Assembly: GCA_902556205.1 (NCBI GenBank)
Contig: CACDVH010000002.1
Span: 124,001 to 188,000, forward strand
Length of the DNA: 64,000 nt
Origin: an uncultured Gammaproteobacteria bacterium
Lineage (GTDB): Bacteria; Pseudomonadota; Gammaproteobacteria; PS1; Pseudothioglobaceae
Direction: 5' to 3'
In this document: in pieces, positions 1 through 6,815 of the stretch
Layout of the letters: every line of letters begins with the position of its first letter
How positions within the stretch are numbered: the first letter of the stretch is position 1
Position numbers and translations under genes: made by a program
The notes under the pieces: model-generated
The model's input: the letters and a program-made list of their open reading frames with translations, nothing else
Told to the model about the DNA's origin: nothing
Databases searched by the model: none

Positions 1-910
1 TCTCAGAGGCTGATGCAGAGCCAACATTCATGAGCACAACGATAGGTGCCCCGTTCAATATATCACCAGGTTTGGTTGGAAACGACATGTTTGAGCTTGG
101 CGTTCTGCCTTCAGTGTAAACAACAATACCCGGCTCATCAATAAATAGATTTGAAATATCGATTGAAGAATCTAACAATCCACCAGGATTATTTCTTAGA
201 TCAATAATCAGTGAATCAAGATCTGCCTCATTCTTTTCTACTAAATCTCCAATAATCTTTTCAACTACCTCGGCTGTAGGTCTTTGGAATTGAGCAACCC
301 TAAGATATCCAATACCCTCTTCCAGAAGAAGTCCTTTTGCAGAAGTAACTGTTATGATCTCGCGCGTAATCTCTACAACGAATGGGGCAATATCTGGCCT
401 ACCTATAGTCAACTTAATTGTTGTTCCTGGTGCACCCCTCATTAACTTCACACCTTCTTCAAGATTGATTTGACTTACATTTTGGTCACCAATTTGTAGA
501 ATAATATCACCCGCCTTAAGACCCGCTCTATATGCCGGCGTGTCATCAATAGGCGAAACAACTTCAATGTAATCACCTTTGGTACCAATAACTATTCCAA
601 GGCCGCCAAATTTGCCCATAGTGCTCTCACTTACCTTTGATTGAGCAACAGGCTCAAGATAGCTTGAATGAGGATCTAAGCCCTCAATCAGACCCCTAAT
701 TGCATTATTAAATAGGGTTTCATCATCGATCTCATCAACATACATTTGTTTGATTTGAGAAAAAACCGCAGTAAACGTATTCAGCCCCTCGAAGAAAGAA
801 GGAGAATCAAGAGGTGAGTAATTGTCGTCATCAGCTATTGAAGGAGAAGACAAAATAACTAAACTTAGGGCAATGCAAAGGGCTTTAGAAATAAAATTTA
901 AATTAGTCAT
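1..910 (-). CDS. S41 carboxyl-terminal processing protease, N-terminal part (runs off window)
   Basis: Translating the minus strand from the ATG at 910-908 gives an open frame to the window edge (303 codons). A signal peptide ending near SPSIADDD is followed by a helical segment, a PDZ domain (about residues 95-175, with FGGLGIVIG and ...YRAGLKAGDIILQIG) and the start of the S41 peptidase domain with DLRNNPGGLLDSSI. The window ends inside GSASASE, the motif that holds the catalytic serine, so the C-terminal part lies outside. The family cleaves C-terminal tails of periplasmic proteins. It is divergent from the nuclease-like gene at 1075. The family call is secure; the choice between ctpA and prc subtypes is not made. 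Confidence 0.92.
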   Translation of the reverse strand, partial: MTNLNFISKALCIALSLVILSSPSIADDDNYSPLDSPSFFEGLNTFTAVFSQIKQMYVDEIDDETLFNNAIRGLIEGLDPHSSYLEPVAQSKVSESTMGKFGGLGIVIGTKGDYIEVVSPIDDTPAYRAGLKAGDIILQIGDQNVSQINLEEGVKLMRGAPGTTIKLTIGRPDIAPFVVEITREIITVTSAKGLLLEEGIGYLRVAQFQRPTAEVVEKIIGDLVEKNEADLDSLIIDLRNNPGGLLDSSIDISNLFIDEPGIVVYTEGRTPSSNMSFPTKPGDILNGAPIVVLMNVGSASASE

Positions 911-1074
911 CTGAAAAGTGATAAATTATTTAAGAAAGTTGAATTGTAATAATATTTTATTTATTAATTATGAAGAAATAATAGAGTTTTTATGAAGAGC
1001 ATTGTAACTTTTATAGAGTTCGATAAAATCGATAATTTAAATAAATTCTCAAAAATAGATCCTTACTAGTTCAA

Positions 1075-1509
1075 ATGATGCCTTTAAAAAAAATTTGTTT
1101 AACAACACTTTGTCTTTGTGTTCAGTCTTCTCTGGCTGCAAATCAATTTGGGTCAGTAATAGTATCCAAAGTCTTAAGTGTCTATGATGGCGATACTTTT
1201 AGAGTTGATATTGATTCACTATCTCCTATCGTTGGAAAAAATATTGCCATAAGGCTTGAAGGAGTAGACACCCCTGAAATTAAAGGGAAGTGTCAATATG
1301 AAAATGATTTGGCAATCCTAGCTAGGGATTTTGTTAGAGACAAGTTATTTGATGCTAAAGAAATAAAACTTAATGAAATTCAAAGAGGTAAATACTTTAG
1401 AGTTGTCGCCAAAGTGTTTATTGATGGAGTAAGCCTTGAGGAAGAACTCTTAGAAAATGATTTGGCTTACAGATATAAGGGCGGCAAAAAATCGAGTTGG
1501 TGCAAATAA
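1075..1509 (+). CDS. Secreted thermonuclease-fold (SNase) protein
   Basis: A 144-residue protein with a signal peptide (to about residue 21, ...QSSLA) and a single staphylococcal-nuclease domain. VYDGDTF and RLEGVDTPEIKG match the metal-binding and catalytic blocks of the family (equivalents of D21, R35, D40 and E43), and RGKYFRVVAKVF followed by LEEELLENDLAYRY matches the third block with the second catalytic arginine. SNase proteins cut DNA or RNA, usually with calcium; the signal peptide places it in the periplasm or outside. ATG codons lie at 1075 and 1078; either could be the start. It ends one base before the next gene, so the two are probably co-transcribed. Its substrate is unknown. 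Confidence 0.85.
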   Translation: MMPLKKICLTTLCLCVQSSLAANQFGSVIVSKVLSVYDGDTFRVDIDSLSPIVGKNIAIRLEGVDTPEIKGKCQYENDLAILARDFVRDKLFDAKEIKLNEIQRGKYFRVVAKVFIDGVSLEEELLENDLAYRYKGGKKSSWCK

Positions 1510-1510
1510 T

Positions 1511-2293
1511 ATGAAAAAAATAATACTACTTGTTTCTATTTTGGTCTCTTTTAACTCTTATGCTGATTGGACTAAAATTCTTCCAGGAAATAATGCCTCT
1601 TTATTTATTGATTTTGATACTTTAATAGAAAAAGATGGCTACATATATTGGTGGTATCTAGACTCTTGGGGCAAAGGCAGTGAGAAAACCTATGCCCAAG
1701 GTGACTGCAAGTTAAAGGGATTTAGAGTAATCAAGCGAACTAGATACTCTTTTCCAATGGGGGAGGGTGAAGGCTTAGAAAGAGAGGTCAACGGCGCGTG
1801 GGAGTACTACCAGCCCAATACTGGTTTTGAAGTACTACTCAACTTCATTTGCCAAATGTCTAGACTAAGCCCTGAGGAGAAAACTCTTCGAATTGAGGCT
1901 TTAACAAAAAGAAATGAAGCGCTTGAAAATGAGAGTAGTCTGAGTGCACTTCAGACAGATGATGTCGAGATGACTCCTGAACTAAAAGCTCTCAAGTCAT
2001 CTTATTTGAGAACTGTAAAAGAAAAAATTAGATCTTTTTGGCGTTATGATGATGCTGAAAAAAGCTGGTTTTGTGATGTTTTAATTAATCAGGCAGATAA
2101 TGGTGCAGTTGAGGCAGTCAAAATTTTAGGTTGCAGTTCTGGCAATACTGAGAATCAAACTCTGTCTAAAAGTATATCTCAGCCCTTTGGTAGCTCAATT
2201 AGGAGAGCCGTCTTTAAATCATCACCTATTCCTCTGCCCTCAAATGAGGCTTTGTTCAACAATGAGGTAAAAATTAGATTTACAGCGGACTAA
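1511..2293 (+). CDS. Secreted Adhesin_E-like protein with a TolA/TonB-type C-terminal domain
   Basis: The start is set at 1511 because it gives a clean signal peptide (MKKIILLVSILVSFNSYA), although the frame is open further upstream and overlaps the previous gene. Residues about 20-115 (WTKI...IDFDTLIEKDGYIYWWYLDSW) resemble surface-adhesin protein E domains. A charged linker follows. Residues about 165-260 resemble the TolA/TonB C-terminal fold: YLRTVKEKIRSFW, then a paired-cysteine core (WFCDVLINQ...ILGCSSGN), then AVFKSSPIPLPS. The product is probably periplasmic. Such C-terminal domains contact colicin-type or TonB-box partners in known systems; no partner is visible here. Function is unknown, and both domain assignments rest on motif recognition. 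Confidence 0.65.
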   Translation: MKKIILLVSILVSFNSYADWTKILPGNNASLFIDFDTLIEKDGYIYWWYLDSWGKGSEKTYAQGDCKLKGFRVIKRTRYSFPMGEGEGLEREVNGAWEYYQPNTGFEVLLNFICQMSRLSPEEKTLRIEALTKRNEALENESSLSALQTDDVEMTPELKALKSSYLRTVKEKIRSFWRYDDAEKSWFCDVLINQADNGAVEAVKILGCSSGNTENQTLSKSISQPFGSSIRRAVFKSSPIPLPSNEALFNNEVKIRFTAD

Positions 2294-2339
2294 CAATAAA
2301 CTCTAAACTTCGATTTAATGAATAAAATACAAAATATCA

Positions 2340-2627
2340 ATGAATAACAATTGGACAGAAGAGCAGACCAACCTATCTGTGATCAAGCAGAAGAAGACTC
2401 TATACTTCCTTTTACCTGTTCTAGTTGTTCTGTTTATCTACCTCAACGACCTTAAAGATAAATACTTTGTCAGTAATATGGAGGATGTGATTGAAGAGTA
2501 TTGCCAGGATACGGATTTCAGAAAATACCACTCATCTAGTTTTTGTGATATTGAAAACATACAAATAGAAAATCAGGGCGAGATTTATGTATTTAGCTGT
2601 GAGAATGAAGACACATGTTTGTCATAG
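2340..2627 (+). CDS. Small single-pass membrane protein, unknown
   Basis: 95 residues. A short polar N-terminus (about 20 residues with KQKK) is followed by one strong membrane segment, LYFLLPVLVVLFIYL, and an acidic C-terminal domain of about 55 residues with four cysteines, which could form disulphides if periplasmic. I do not recognise a family. It lies 46 bases after the preceding gene in the same direction and may share its transcript. Length, uninterrupted frame and membrane helix make a real gene likely but not certain. Confidence 0.5.
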   Translation: MNNNWTEEQTNLSVIKQKKTLYFLLPVLVVLFIYLNDLKDKYFVSNMEDVIEEYCQDTDFRKYHSSSFCDIENIQIENQGEIYVFSCENEDTCLS

Positions 2628-2703
2628 TTTTTATGAAGAAACTCAAAATGATTTTAAAAAAATTTATTGACAACATTAATAGTACATTTAAATCTTTTGA
2701 ACG

Positions 2704-2895
2704 ATGACGTATAAGTTAATTACCTGTTTCTTTTGTTTTGAACAGATTGAAGTTTCATTAGAAGTTAGAGCATCTTTTAACGGTAATAACTCAGAAATAT
2801 ATGATTGTGAAGTATGTTGTAACCCCAATAAACTTGATTATGAAGTTTATGAAGGTGAAATAAACATTAATCACGTTGGTGATGGAAATGAGTAA
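2704..2895 (+). CDS. CPXCG-motif cysteine-rich zinc-binding protein
   Basis: 63 residues with two cysteine pairs: CFFC near residue 9, in place of the usual CPYC, and DCEVCCNP near residue 35. The spacing and the words EQIE...EIYDCEVCC match the small CPXCG-motif family (PF14255), which is predicted to bind one metal ion and has no assigned function. The usual first motif CPxCG is altered to CFFCF here, so proline and glycine are lost but both metal-ligand cysteines remain. The start at 2704 fits the family length of about 60-65 residues. Confidence 0.75.
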   Translation: MTYKLITCFFCFEQIEVSLEVRASFNGNNSEIYDCEVCCNPNKLDYEVYEGEININHVGDGNE

Positions 2896-2934
2896 ACTCA
2901 TAAATCCAAATCAAAATATAGTTTTTCTAAGCAA

Positions 2935-3138
2935 ATGATAGACTTTCTTATTCCAACCCCATTTGCCATTGGTTTTTTGTTTGTACCTGTCCTTGGGCTA
3001 CTTCTAATCAAACTCACTAAGTTTCGTAGGGTCGGTACTGCGCTAGTAATAATTTTTTTTGGTTTTTTATTATGTGCTCTTTTAGGCTTTCTCCTATCAT
3101 TGCTATCAGCTGCAGTTTTTGATGCCCACCCAAGCTAA
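2935..3138 (+). CDS. Small two-helix membrane protein; possible N-terminal remnant of an ElyC/YdcF-type protein
   Basis: 67 residues with two hydrophobic segments: IPTPFAIGFLFVPVLGLLLI and ALVIIFFGFLLCALLGFLLSLLSAAVF, separated by KLTKFRRVG. This pattern of a helix, a basic turn and a second helix looks like the membrane N-terminus of ElyC/SanA/YdcF proteins, whose DUF218 domain would normally follow. No such domain follows here. It may be a truncated remnant or an independent small membrane protein. The similarity is weak, so the call is tentative. Confidence 0.4.
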   Translation: MIDFLIPTPFAIGFLFVPVLGLLLIKLTKFRRVGTALVIIFFGFLLCALLGFLLSLLSAAVFDAHPS

Positions 3139-3157
3139 GGGTTATATATCTGAAAAT

Positions 3158-3994
3158 ATGCTCAATAAATACTTAAAAACATTAGTACTTATTTTAATTT
3201 CATTAAATATCAACACGTTTGCTAATGAAGAGTCTGCAGGGTATATGAATAACGGCTTGCCCATTCATTTCAAATATATGAATGGAAAGACGCCAATATA
3301 TATTGAGTTTACAGATGTCATTCAAGATCGCTATCTAGTTGACGTAGAGTGGTTTCCAAATTGGGGTTTGGCGCCTCTTTTAACTGGTCCAGCCAACATC
3401 AACTTTAGAGTTAAAGATACTAACATTAAATTTACAATCAAATCTGAATTATTCCATATTGCACAGAGAATCTTTAGCTTTCCAAATTATCGAATGAATG
3501 CTGAGACTATCACCAAAAAAGAAGTTTTAAAAATGAAGTATTGGCATCTTGCAAACCCACCTTTTGCATTTGGAGACATGAACTTTGATGACATTAAAGA
3601 ACTAGTTATATCCGAGAAGCGAGGTGGGCAGAGAGGTCATGATGCCTATAAGATCTATCTCCTTCAAGAAATTGAGGACACGGAGTACTTTAATGTCGTT
3701 AATTTATCTAATGTGAAGCCCTATAAAGATATAGATCAAACCACCCAATTTGATTGGGATAACAAGACAATTAGAGTTATGTCATCTGGAGGTGCTTGTG
3801 GCTCTATGGAAGAACTTTATGAGAGAGTTTATAGTGACTTTCCAATGCAAGACTATAAGTTTAAATTGACTGAAAAGATCCAATATTTATCTTGGGATAA
3901 GGATGGAAATGATATACCTTGCACTATGAATGCTTATGATATAGTTGATGGTATTGAAGTTTTGAATAAAGCTAAATCAGGACCCATCAATTAG
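3158..3994 (+). CDS. Secreted protein with an FG-GAP/XAC2610-like region, unknown
   Basis: The ATG at 3158 is chosen because it opens directly into a signal peptide (MLNKYLKTLVLILISLNINTFA); an in-frame start at 3119 would overlap the previous gene and bury it. The mature part (about 255 residues) has FAFGDMNFDDIKELVISE near residue 133 and LSWDKDGNDIPC near residue 248, acidic loops of the kind seen in FG-GAP and XAC2610-type repeats that bind calcium. Cysteines occur in SGGACGSM and DIPCTM. Function is unknown; location is probably periplasmic or surface. It is the last gene before the tRNA. Confidence 0.6.
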   Translation: MLNKYLKTLVLILISLNINTFANEESAGYMNNGLPIHFKYMNGKTPIYIEFTDVIQDRYLVDVEWFPNWGLAPLLTGPANINFRVKDTNIKFTIKSELFHIAQRIFSFPNYRMNAETITKKEVLKMKYWHLANPPFAFGDMNFDDIKELVISEKRGGQRGHDAYKIYLLQEIEDTEYFNVVNLSNVKPYKDIDQTTQFDWDNKTIRVMSSGGACGSMEELYERVYSDFPMQDYKFKLTEKIQYLSWDKDGNDIPCTMNAYDIVDGIEVLNKAKSGPIN

Positions 3995-4155
3995 TGAGAA
4001 GCTTGATTTTGCTGCAAACCATAAATTTCATTCACTTAGGACTAAATGCCATCAAATACTGCATATAATCACACTCAAAGTTGATGTGTGATTTATATGA
4101 GCAAAAAATATAAAACCTTTAGTAATAATGAACTGCGGCGCATTAATTAATCATT

Positions 4156-4232
4156 GCGCTCGTAGCTCAGCTGGATAGAGTGTCGGCCTCCGAAGCCGAA
4201 TGTCGGGTGTTCGAATCACCTCGAGCGCACCA
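4156..4232 (+). tRNA. tRNA-Arg (anticodon CCG)
   Basis: The 77-base cloverleaf is complete. The acceptor stem GCGCTCG pairs with CGAGCGC; the D-arm is AGCTCAGCTGGATAGAGT; the anticodon stem TCGGC pairs with GCCGA around the loop CTCCGAA, giving anticodon CCG, which reads CGG; the T-arm is GGGTG TTCGAAT CACCT. The discriminator A and an encoded CCA end the gene. Its last 23 bases are repeated at 6758-6780, so the gene is also the left attachment site of an integrated element. Confidence 0.97.
4210..4232 (+). repeat. Left attachment repeat (attL), 3' end of tRNA-Arg
   Basis: This 23-base segment covers the T-loop, T-stem, 3' acceptor strand and CCA of the tRNA. It is identical to 6758-6780; the match stops at 4209 (g against t) and at 4233 (t against a). 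Confidence 0.9.
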
Positions 4233-4278
4233 TTTTTTAATAAAAATCAATAAGTTATATTTTTTCTTTTTTAGCTAA

Positions 4279-4308
4279 ATGCCTATAGATGCCTATAGAT
4301 GCCTATAG
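4279..4308 (+). repeat. Three tandem copies of a 10-bp unit beside attL
   Basis: The unit ATGCCTATAG occurs three times in perfect tandem, 47-76 bases inside the left attachment repeat. One unit is about one turn of DNA, so all copies present the same face to a protein. Tandem short repeats this close to an att core are typical of arm-type integrase or excisionase binding sites. No copy was seen at the right end. Confidence 0.8.
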
Positions 4309-4330
4309 GTTACCCTCAACTTATGAAAGA

Positions 4331-4341
4331 TTTATGAAAAC
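4331..4341 (+). repeat. 11-bp end repeat TTTATGAAAAC, left copy
   Basis: The same 11 bases occur at 6689-6699 and 6708-6718 near the right end, all in the same orientation. A shortened relative (TTATGAAAG) lies at 4321-4329. In AT-rich DNA part of this could be chance, but the placement at both ends of the element is suggestive of protein-binding sites. Confidence 0.55.
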
Positions 4342-4445
4342 TGTATCTAAAATTAATCATTTTCTACAAACTCCAAGAATTTTTGAGTTTTAGTACAGAG
4401 ATCCGTAAATTTGGACTTTAGTTCAAGTTGAAATATAATCCAATC

Positions 4446-6380
4446 ATGAAACTATCTTTATACCCAGACATAGTAAAAGATTGGCATCCAACTAAGAATG
4501 GAGAATTGACTCCTGATGATTTTACTCACGGTAGCCATACAAAAGTTTGGTGGAAGTGTCCAAAAGAATGCGATCATGAGTGGCATGCTCAAATAAATAG
4601 CAGAGTTAATGGGCGTGGATGTCCTTTTTGCTCAGGACACAAAGTTAGTCAATCAAATAGTTTTCTGATGAGATTTCCTAATATTGCTGCAGAATGGCAT
4701 CCTACCAACAATGGAGTTTTAAAACCAGAACAGTTTACTTCTGGGTCTGATAAAAAAGTATGGTGGAAGTGTCCAAAAGGAGATGACCACGAATGGGAAT
4801 CAATCATTGGCGATAGAAGTAGAGGTCATGGATGCCCATTTTGCGCTGGACAAAAAGTTAACAAATCAAATAGTTTTCTGGTGATGCATCCTAAGATTGC
4901 AGAAGAGTGGCATCCAACTAAAAATGGACTTTTAAAACCAGAGCAGTTTACTTCTGGTTCACAAAAAAAAGTATGGTGGAAGTGTCCTAAAGGCAATGAT
5001 CATGAATACCAGCAGATGATAAAACATAAAAGTAATAGTCATGGATGTCCTTTTTGCTCTGGAAAAAAAGTTAGTATGACAAATAATTTGCTAGCGGTTA
5101 ATCCAAAACTAGCAAGTGAATGGCATCCAACCAAAAATGAAGCTTTAAAACCAGAACAGTTTACATCTGGTGCTGGAAAAAAAGTATGGTGGAAGTGTCT
5201 AAAAGGGGATGACCATGAATGGGAAACATCTATTAAGCATAGAAGTAGTGGTAGAGGATGTCCTTTTTGCAGTGGAAAAAGACTAAGTATGACAAATAAT
5301 TTACTTGCAGTTAATCCAAAACTAGCGAGTGAATGGCATCCAACAAAAAATAATGATCTCAAGCCAGAACATTTTACTTCTGGAGTAAGTAAAAAAGTTT
5401 GGTGGCAATGTTCCAAAGTTGATGAGCACGAATGGCAAGCAAGAATCCTTAATAGGCACATTCAAGGAAATGGATGTCCTTTTTGTTCAGGGTCAGGAAC
5501 CTCTAAACCTGAAATTCGTATTCTTTCTGAGTTGAAATATTTATTTGGCTCTGAAATGGTTTTATGGAAGAGCAGAAAATATGGAATCGAGATAGATATT
5601 TTTATTAAAAAATATAATATCGGAATTGAATATGATGGTTCATACTGGCACAAGAAAAAGGTTCAGTCAGATACAGATAAAAATCAATTCTTTTCAAAAA
5701 AAGATATTGAGATAATAAGAGTTAGAGAGCGCCCTTTAAAAGTGATTTCAAAAAATGATTTGGTTGTATCAAGTAGATCTTTTACTAAGAATGACTTGAA
5801 TTCTCTAGTATTAAAAATAAAATCAATCATGATAAAACCAATAAAGATTGATTTTGAATCTTATATAGATAGTTCATCGTTCTGTAATAAAAAGGAGTTT
5901 AATAGATATATTAGCTACTTGCCATCGCCTCCACCAGAATTTTCTATTTTAAAAACTAATCCTGAAATCGCAGCTCAATGGCATTTTGATAAAAATAGTC
6001 CTCTTAAACCTGAAGACTTTACTCATGGCTCACATTCAAAAGTCTGGTGGAAATGCACTAAGGGAGATGATCATGAATGGAAGGCAATTATAAAAAATAG
6101 AATTCGAGGAGATGGTTGTCCCTTCTGTTCAGGAAGAAGAGCTCATAAGTCAAATAACTTTCTACTAAAGTGTCCAGCAATAGCAAGTGAATGGCATCCA
6201 ACAAAAAATAAAAATCTGAAACCAGACAACTTTACATTTAAGTCTAACAAAAAAGTCTGGTGGCAATGTCCCAAGCTGGATGAACACGAATGGCAAGCAA
6301 GAATAGCAGATAGGAGTGATGGTTCAAAATGCCCATATTGTTCAGGAACAAAAACTCTTAACTATGACTTATTTAAATAA
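4446..6380 (+). CDS. Zinc-ribbon repeat protein with an embedded PD-(D/E)XK (Vsr/DUF559-like) nuclease
   Basis: The ATG at 4446 opens just before the first repeat (a TTG at 4428 is possible), giving 644 residues. Seven repeats of about 70 residues match the probable zinc-ribbon family DUF4379 (PF14311): each has an EWHPTKN...LKPEQFT block, VWWKC, DHEW and GCPFCSG. Five precede and two follow a nuclease-like core (about residues 350-440) with E382, D384, E395, D397 and H402 in IEID and IEYDGSYWH, then RVRERPL. This resembles Vsr and DUF559 endonucleases. The zinc modules probably bind DNA. It is the main cargo of the tRNA-Arg element. Homing, defence and element maintenance are all possible roles; none is shown. 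Confidence 0.8.
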   Translation: MKLSLYPDIVKDWHPTKNGELTPDDFTHGSHTKVWWKCPKECDHEWHAQINSRVNGRGCPFCSGHKVSQSNSFLMRFPNIAAEWHPTNNGVLKPEQFTSGSDKKVWWKCPKGDDHEWESIIGDRSRGHGCPFCAGQKVNKSNSFLVMHPKIAEEWHPTKNGLLKPEQFTSGSQKKVWWKCPKGNDHEYQQMIKHKSNSHGCPFCSGKKVSMTNNLLAVNPKLASEWHPTKNEALKPEQFTSGAGKKVWWKCLKGDDHEWETSIKHRSSGRGCPFCSGKRLSMTNNLLAVNPKLASEWHPTKNNDLKPEHFTSGVSKKVWWQCSKVDEHEWQARILNRHIQGNGCPFCSGSGTSKPEIRILSELKYLFGSEMVLWKSRKYGIEIDIFIKKYNIGIEYDGSYWHKKKVQSDTDKNQFFSKKDIEIIRVRERPLKVISKNDLVVSSRSFTKNDLNSLVLKIKSIMIKPIKIDFESYIDSSSFCNKKEFNRYISYLPSPPPEFSILKTNPEIAAQWHFDKNSPLKPEDFTHGSHSKVWWKCTKGDDHEWKAIIKNRIRGDGCPFCSGRRAHKSNNFLLKCPAIASEWHPTKNKNLKPDNFTFKSNKKVWWQCPKLDEHEWQARIADRSDGSKCPYCSGTKTLNYDLFK

Positions 6381-6392
6381 TATAATTCAATC

Positions 6393-6671
6393 ATGGAAGA
6401 TGGATTGCCAGCTGGCGCTAATTTTATAATTCTTTTAGTTGTTGCCGTTATTATTGGCATTCTTTGGAATGGTGGAGTTAAGATGTTTTATAAGCACAAT
6501 ACTCTCTTAGTGGTAGCGTATATTATTTTTCTTTCTCCAATTGCAATGATTCATTTATTCTTTCTTGGTTTATTTGGAGATACAAAAAAACAGATGATGG
6601 AGAAAAAAGTAAAAGAACAAGCAAGATTTGAAACTCTTGTTGAAGAAGAAAAAGAAAATAATAAAAGATAG
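6393..6671 (+). CDS. Two-helix membrane protein of the integrated element, unknown
   Basis: 92 residues; the start lies 12 bases after the nuclease gene, so the two are probably co-transcribed. Two membrane segments (ANFIILLVVAVIIGILW and LLVVAYIIFLSPIAMIHLFFLGLF) flank a short basic loop, and the C-terminal 30 residues are a highly charged helix (KKQMMEKKVKEQ...). I do not recognise a family. By size and layout it could be an immunity, superinfection-exclusion or toxin-type membrane protein, but nothing in the sequence decides this. Confidence 0.55.
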   Translation: MEDGLPAGANFIILLVVAVIIGILWNGGVKMFYKHNTLLVVAYIIFLSPIAMIHLFFLGLFGDTKKQMMEKKVKEQARFETLVEEEKENNKR

Positions 6672-6688
6672 TTTTTTGGAGTAAATTT

Positions 6689-6718
6689 TTTATGAAAACA
6701 TGCCAATTTTATGAAAAC
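6689..6718 (+). repeat. Two right-end copies of the 11-bp repeat TTTATGAAAAC
   Basis: Copies lie at 6689-6699 and 6708-6718, 19 bases apart (close to two helical turns) and 39-69 bases inside the right attachment repeat. A third copy is at 4331-4341 near the left end. Confidence 0.55.
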
Positions 6719-6757
6719 TAGCGCTACAGGCCAGCTGTGACAAGGGGTTTTGAGTTT

Positions 6758-6780
6758 TTCGAATCACCTCGAGCGCACCA
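6758..6780 (+). repeat. Right attachment repeat (attR), displaced tRNA-Arg 3' end
   Basis: An exact 23-base copy of the tRNA-Arg 3' end including CCA, without the rest of a tRNA gene: the bases upstream cannot form the acceptor and anticodon stems. It ends 35 bases before the next gene, so in the uninserted chromosome the tRNA would have lain directly upstream of the MFS gene. Confidence 0.9.
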
Positions 6781-6815
6781 AACTTTATATTGACTAAAGT
6801 CAATCATTTATATAT

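Larger units (their letters stand above)
4210..6780. mobile_element. Compact integrated element at the tRNA-Arg 3' end, no recombinase of its own
   Basis: The 23 bases that end the tRNA (4210-4232) recur exactly at 6758-6780, the standard footprint of site-specific integration into a tRNA 3' end. The interval holds only two plausible genes: a zinc-ribbon/nuclease protein and a two-helix membrane protein. No tyrosine or serine recombinase can be read in it, so mobility would need an integrase supplied in trans or one lost earlier. Short repeats near both ends (4279-4308; 4331-4341, 6689-6699, 6708-6718) resemble recombinase or excisionase arm sites. Boundaries are seen directly; the mechanism is inferred. 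Confidence 0.85.

Noticed and set aside
4279-4308. Minimal CRISPR-like array from three tandem repeats
   Set aside because: The units are 10 bp and adjacent without spacers, and no cas genes are near.
5039-5461. Long minus-strand open frame inside the zinc-ribbon gene
   Set aside because: It is the shadow of the repeated plus-strand coding units; its protein has no recognisable domain and the plus-strand motifs are unambiguous.
6758-6780. A second tRNA-Arg gene at the right end of the element
   Set aside because: Only the last 23 bases of the tRNA are present; no matching D-arm, anticodon arm or 5' acceptor strand lies upstream.
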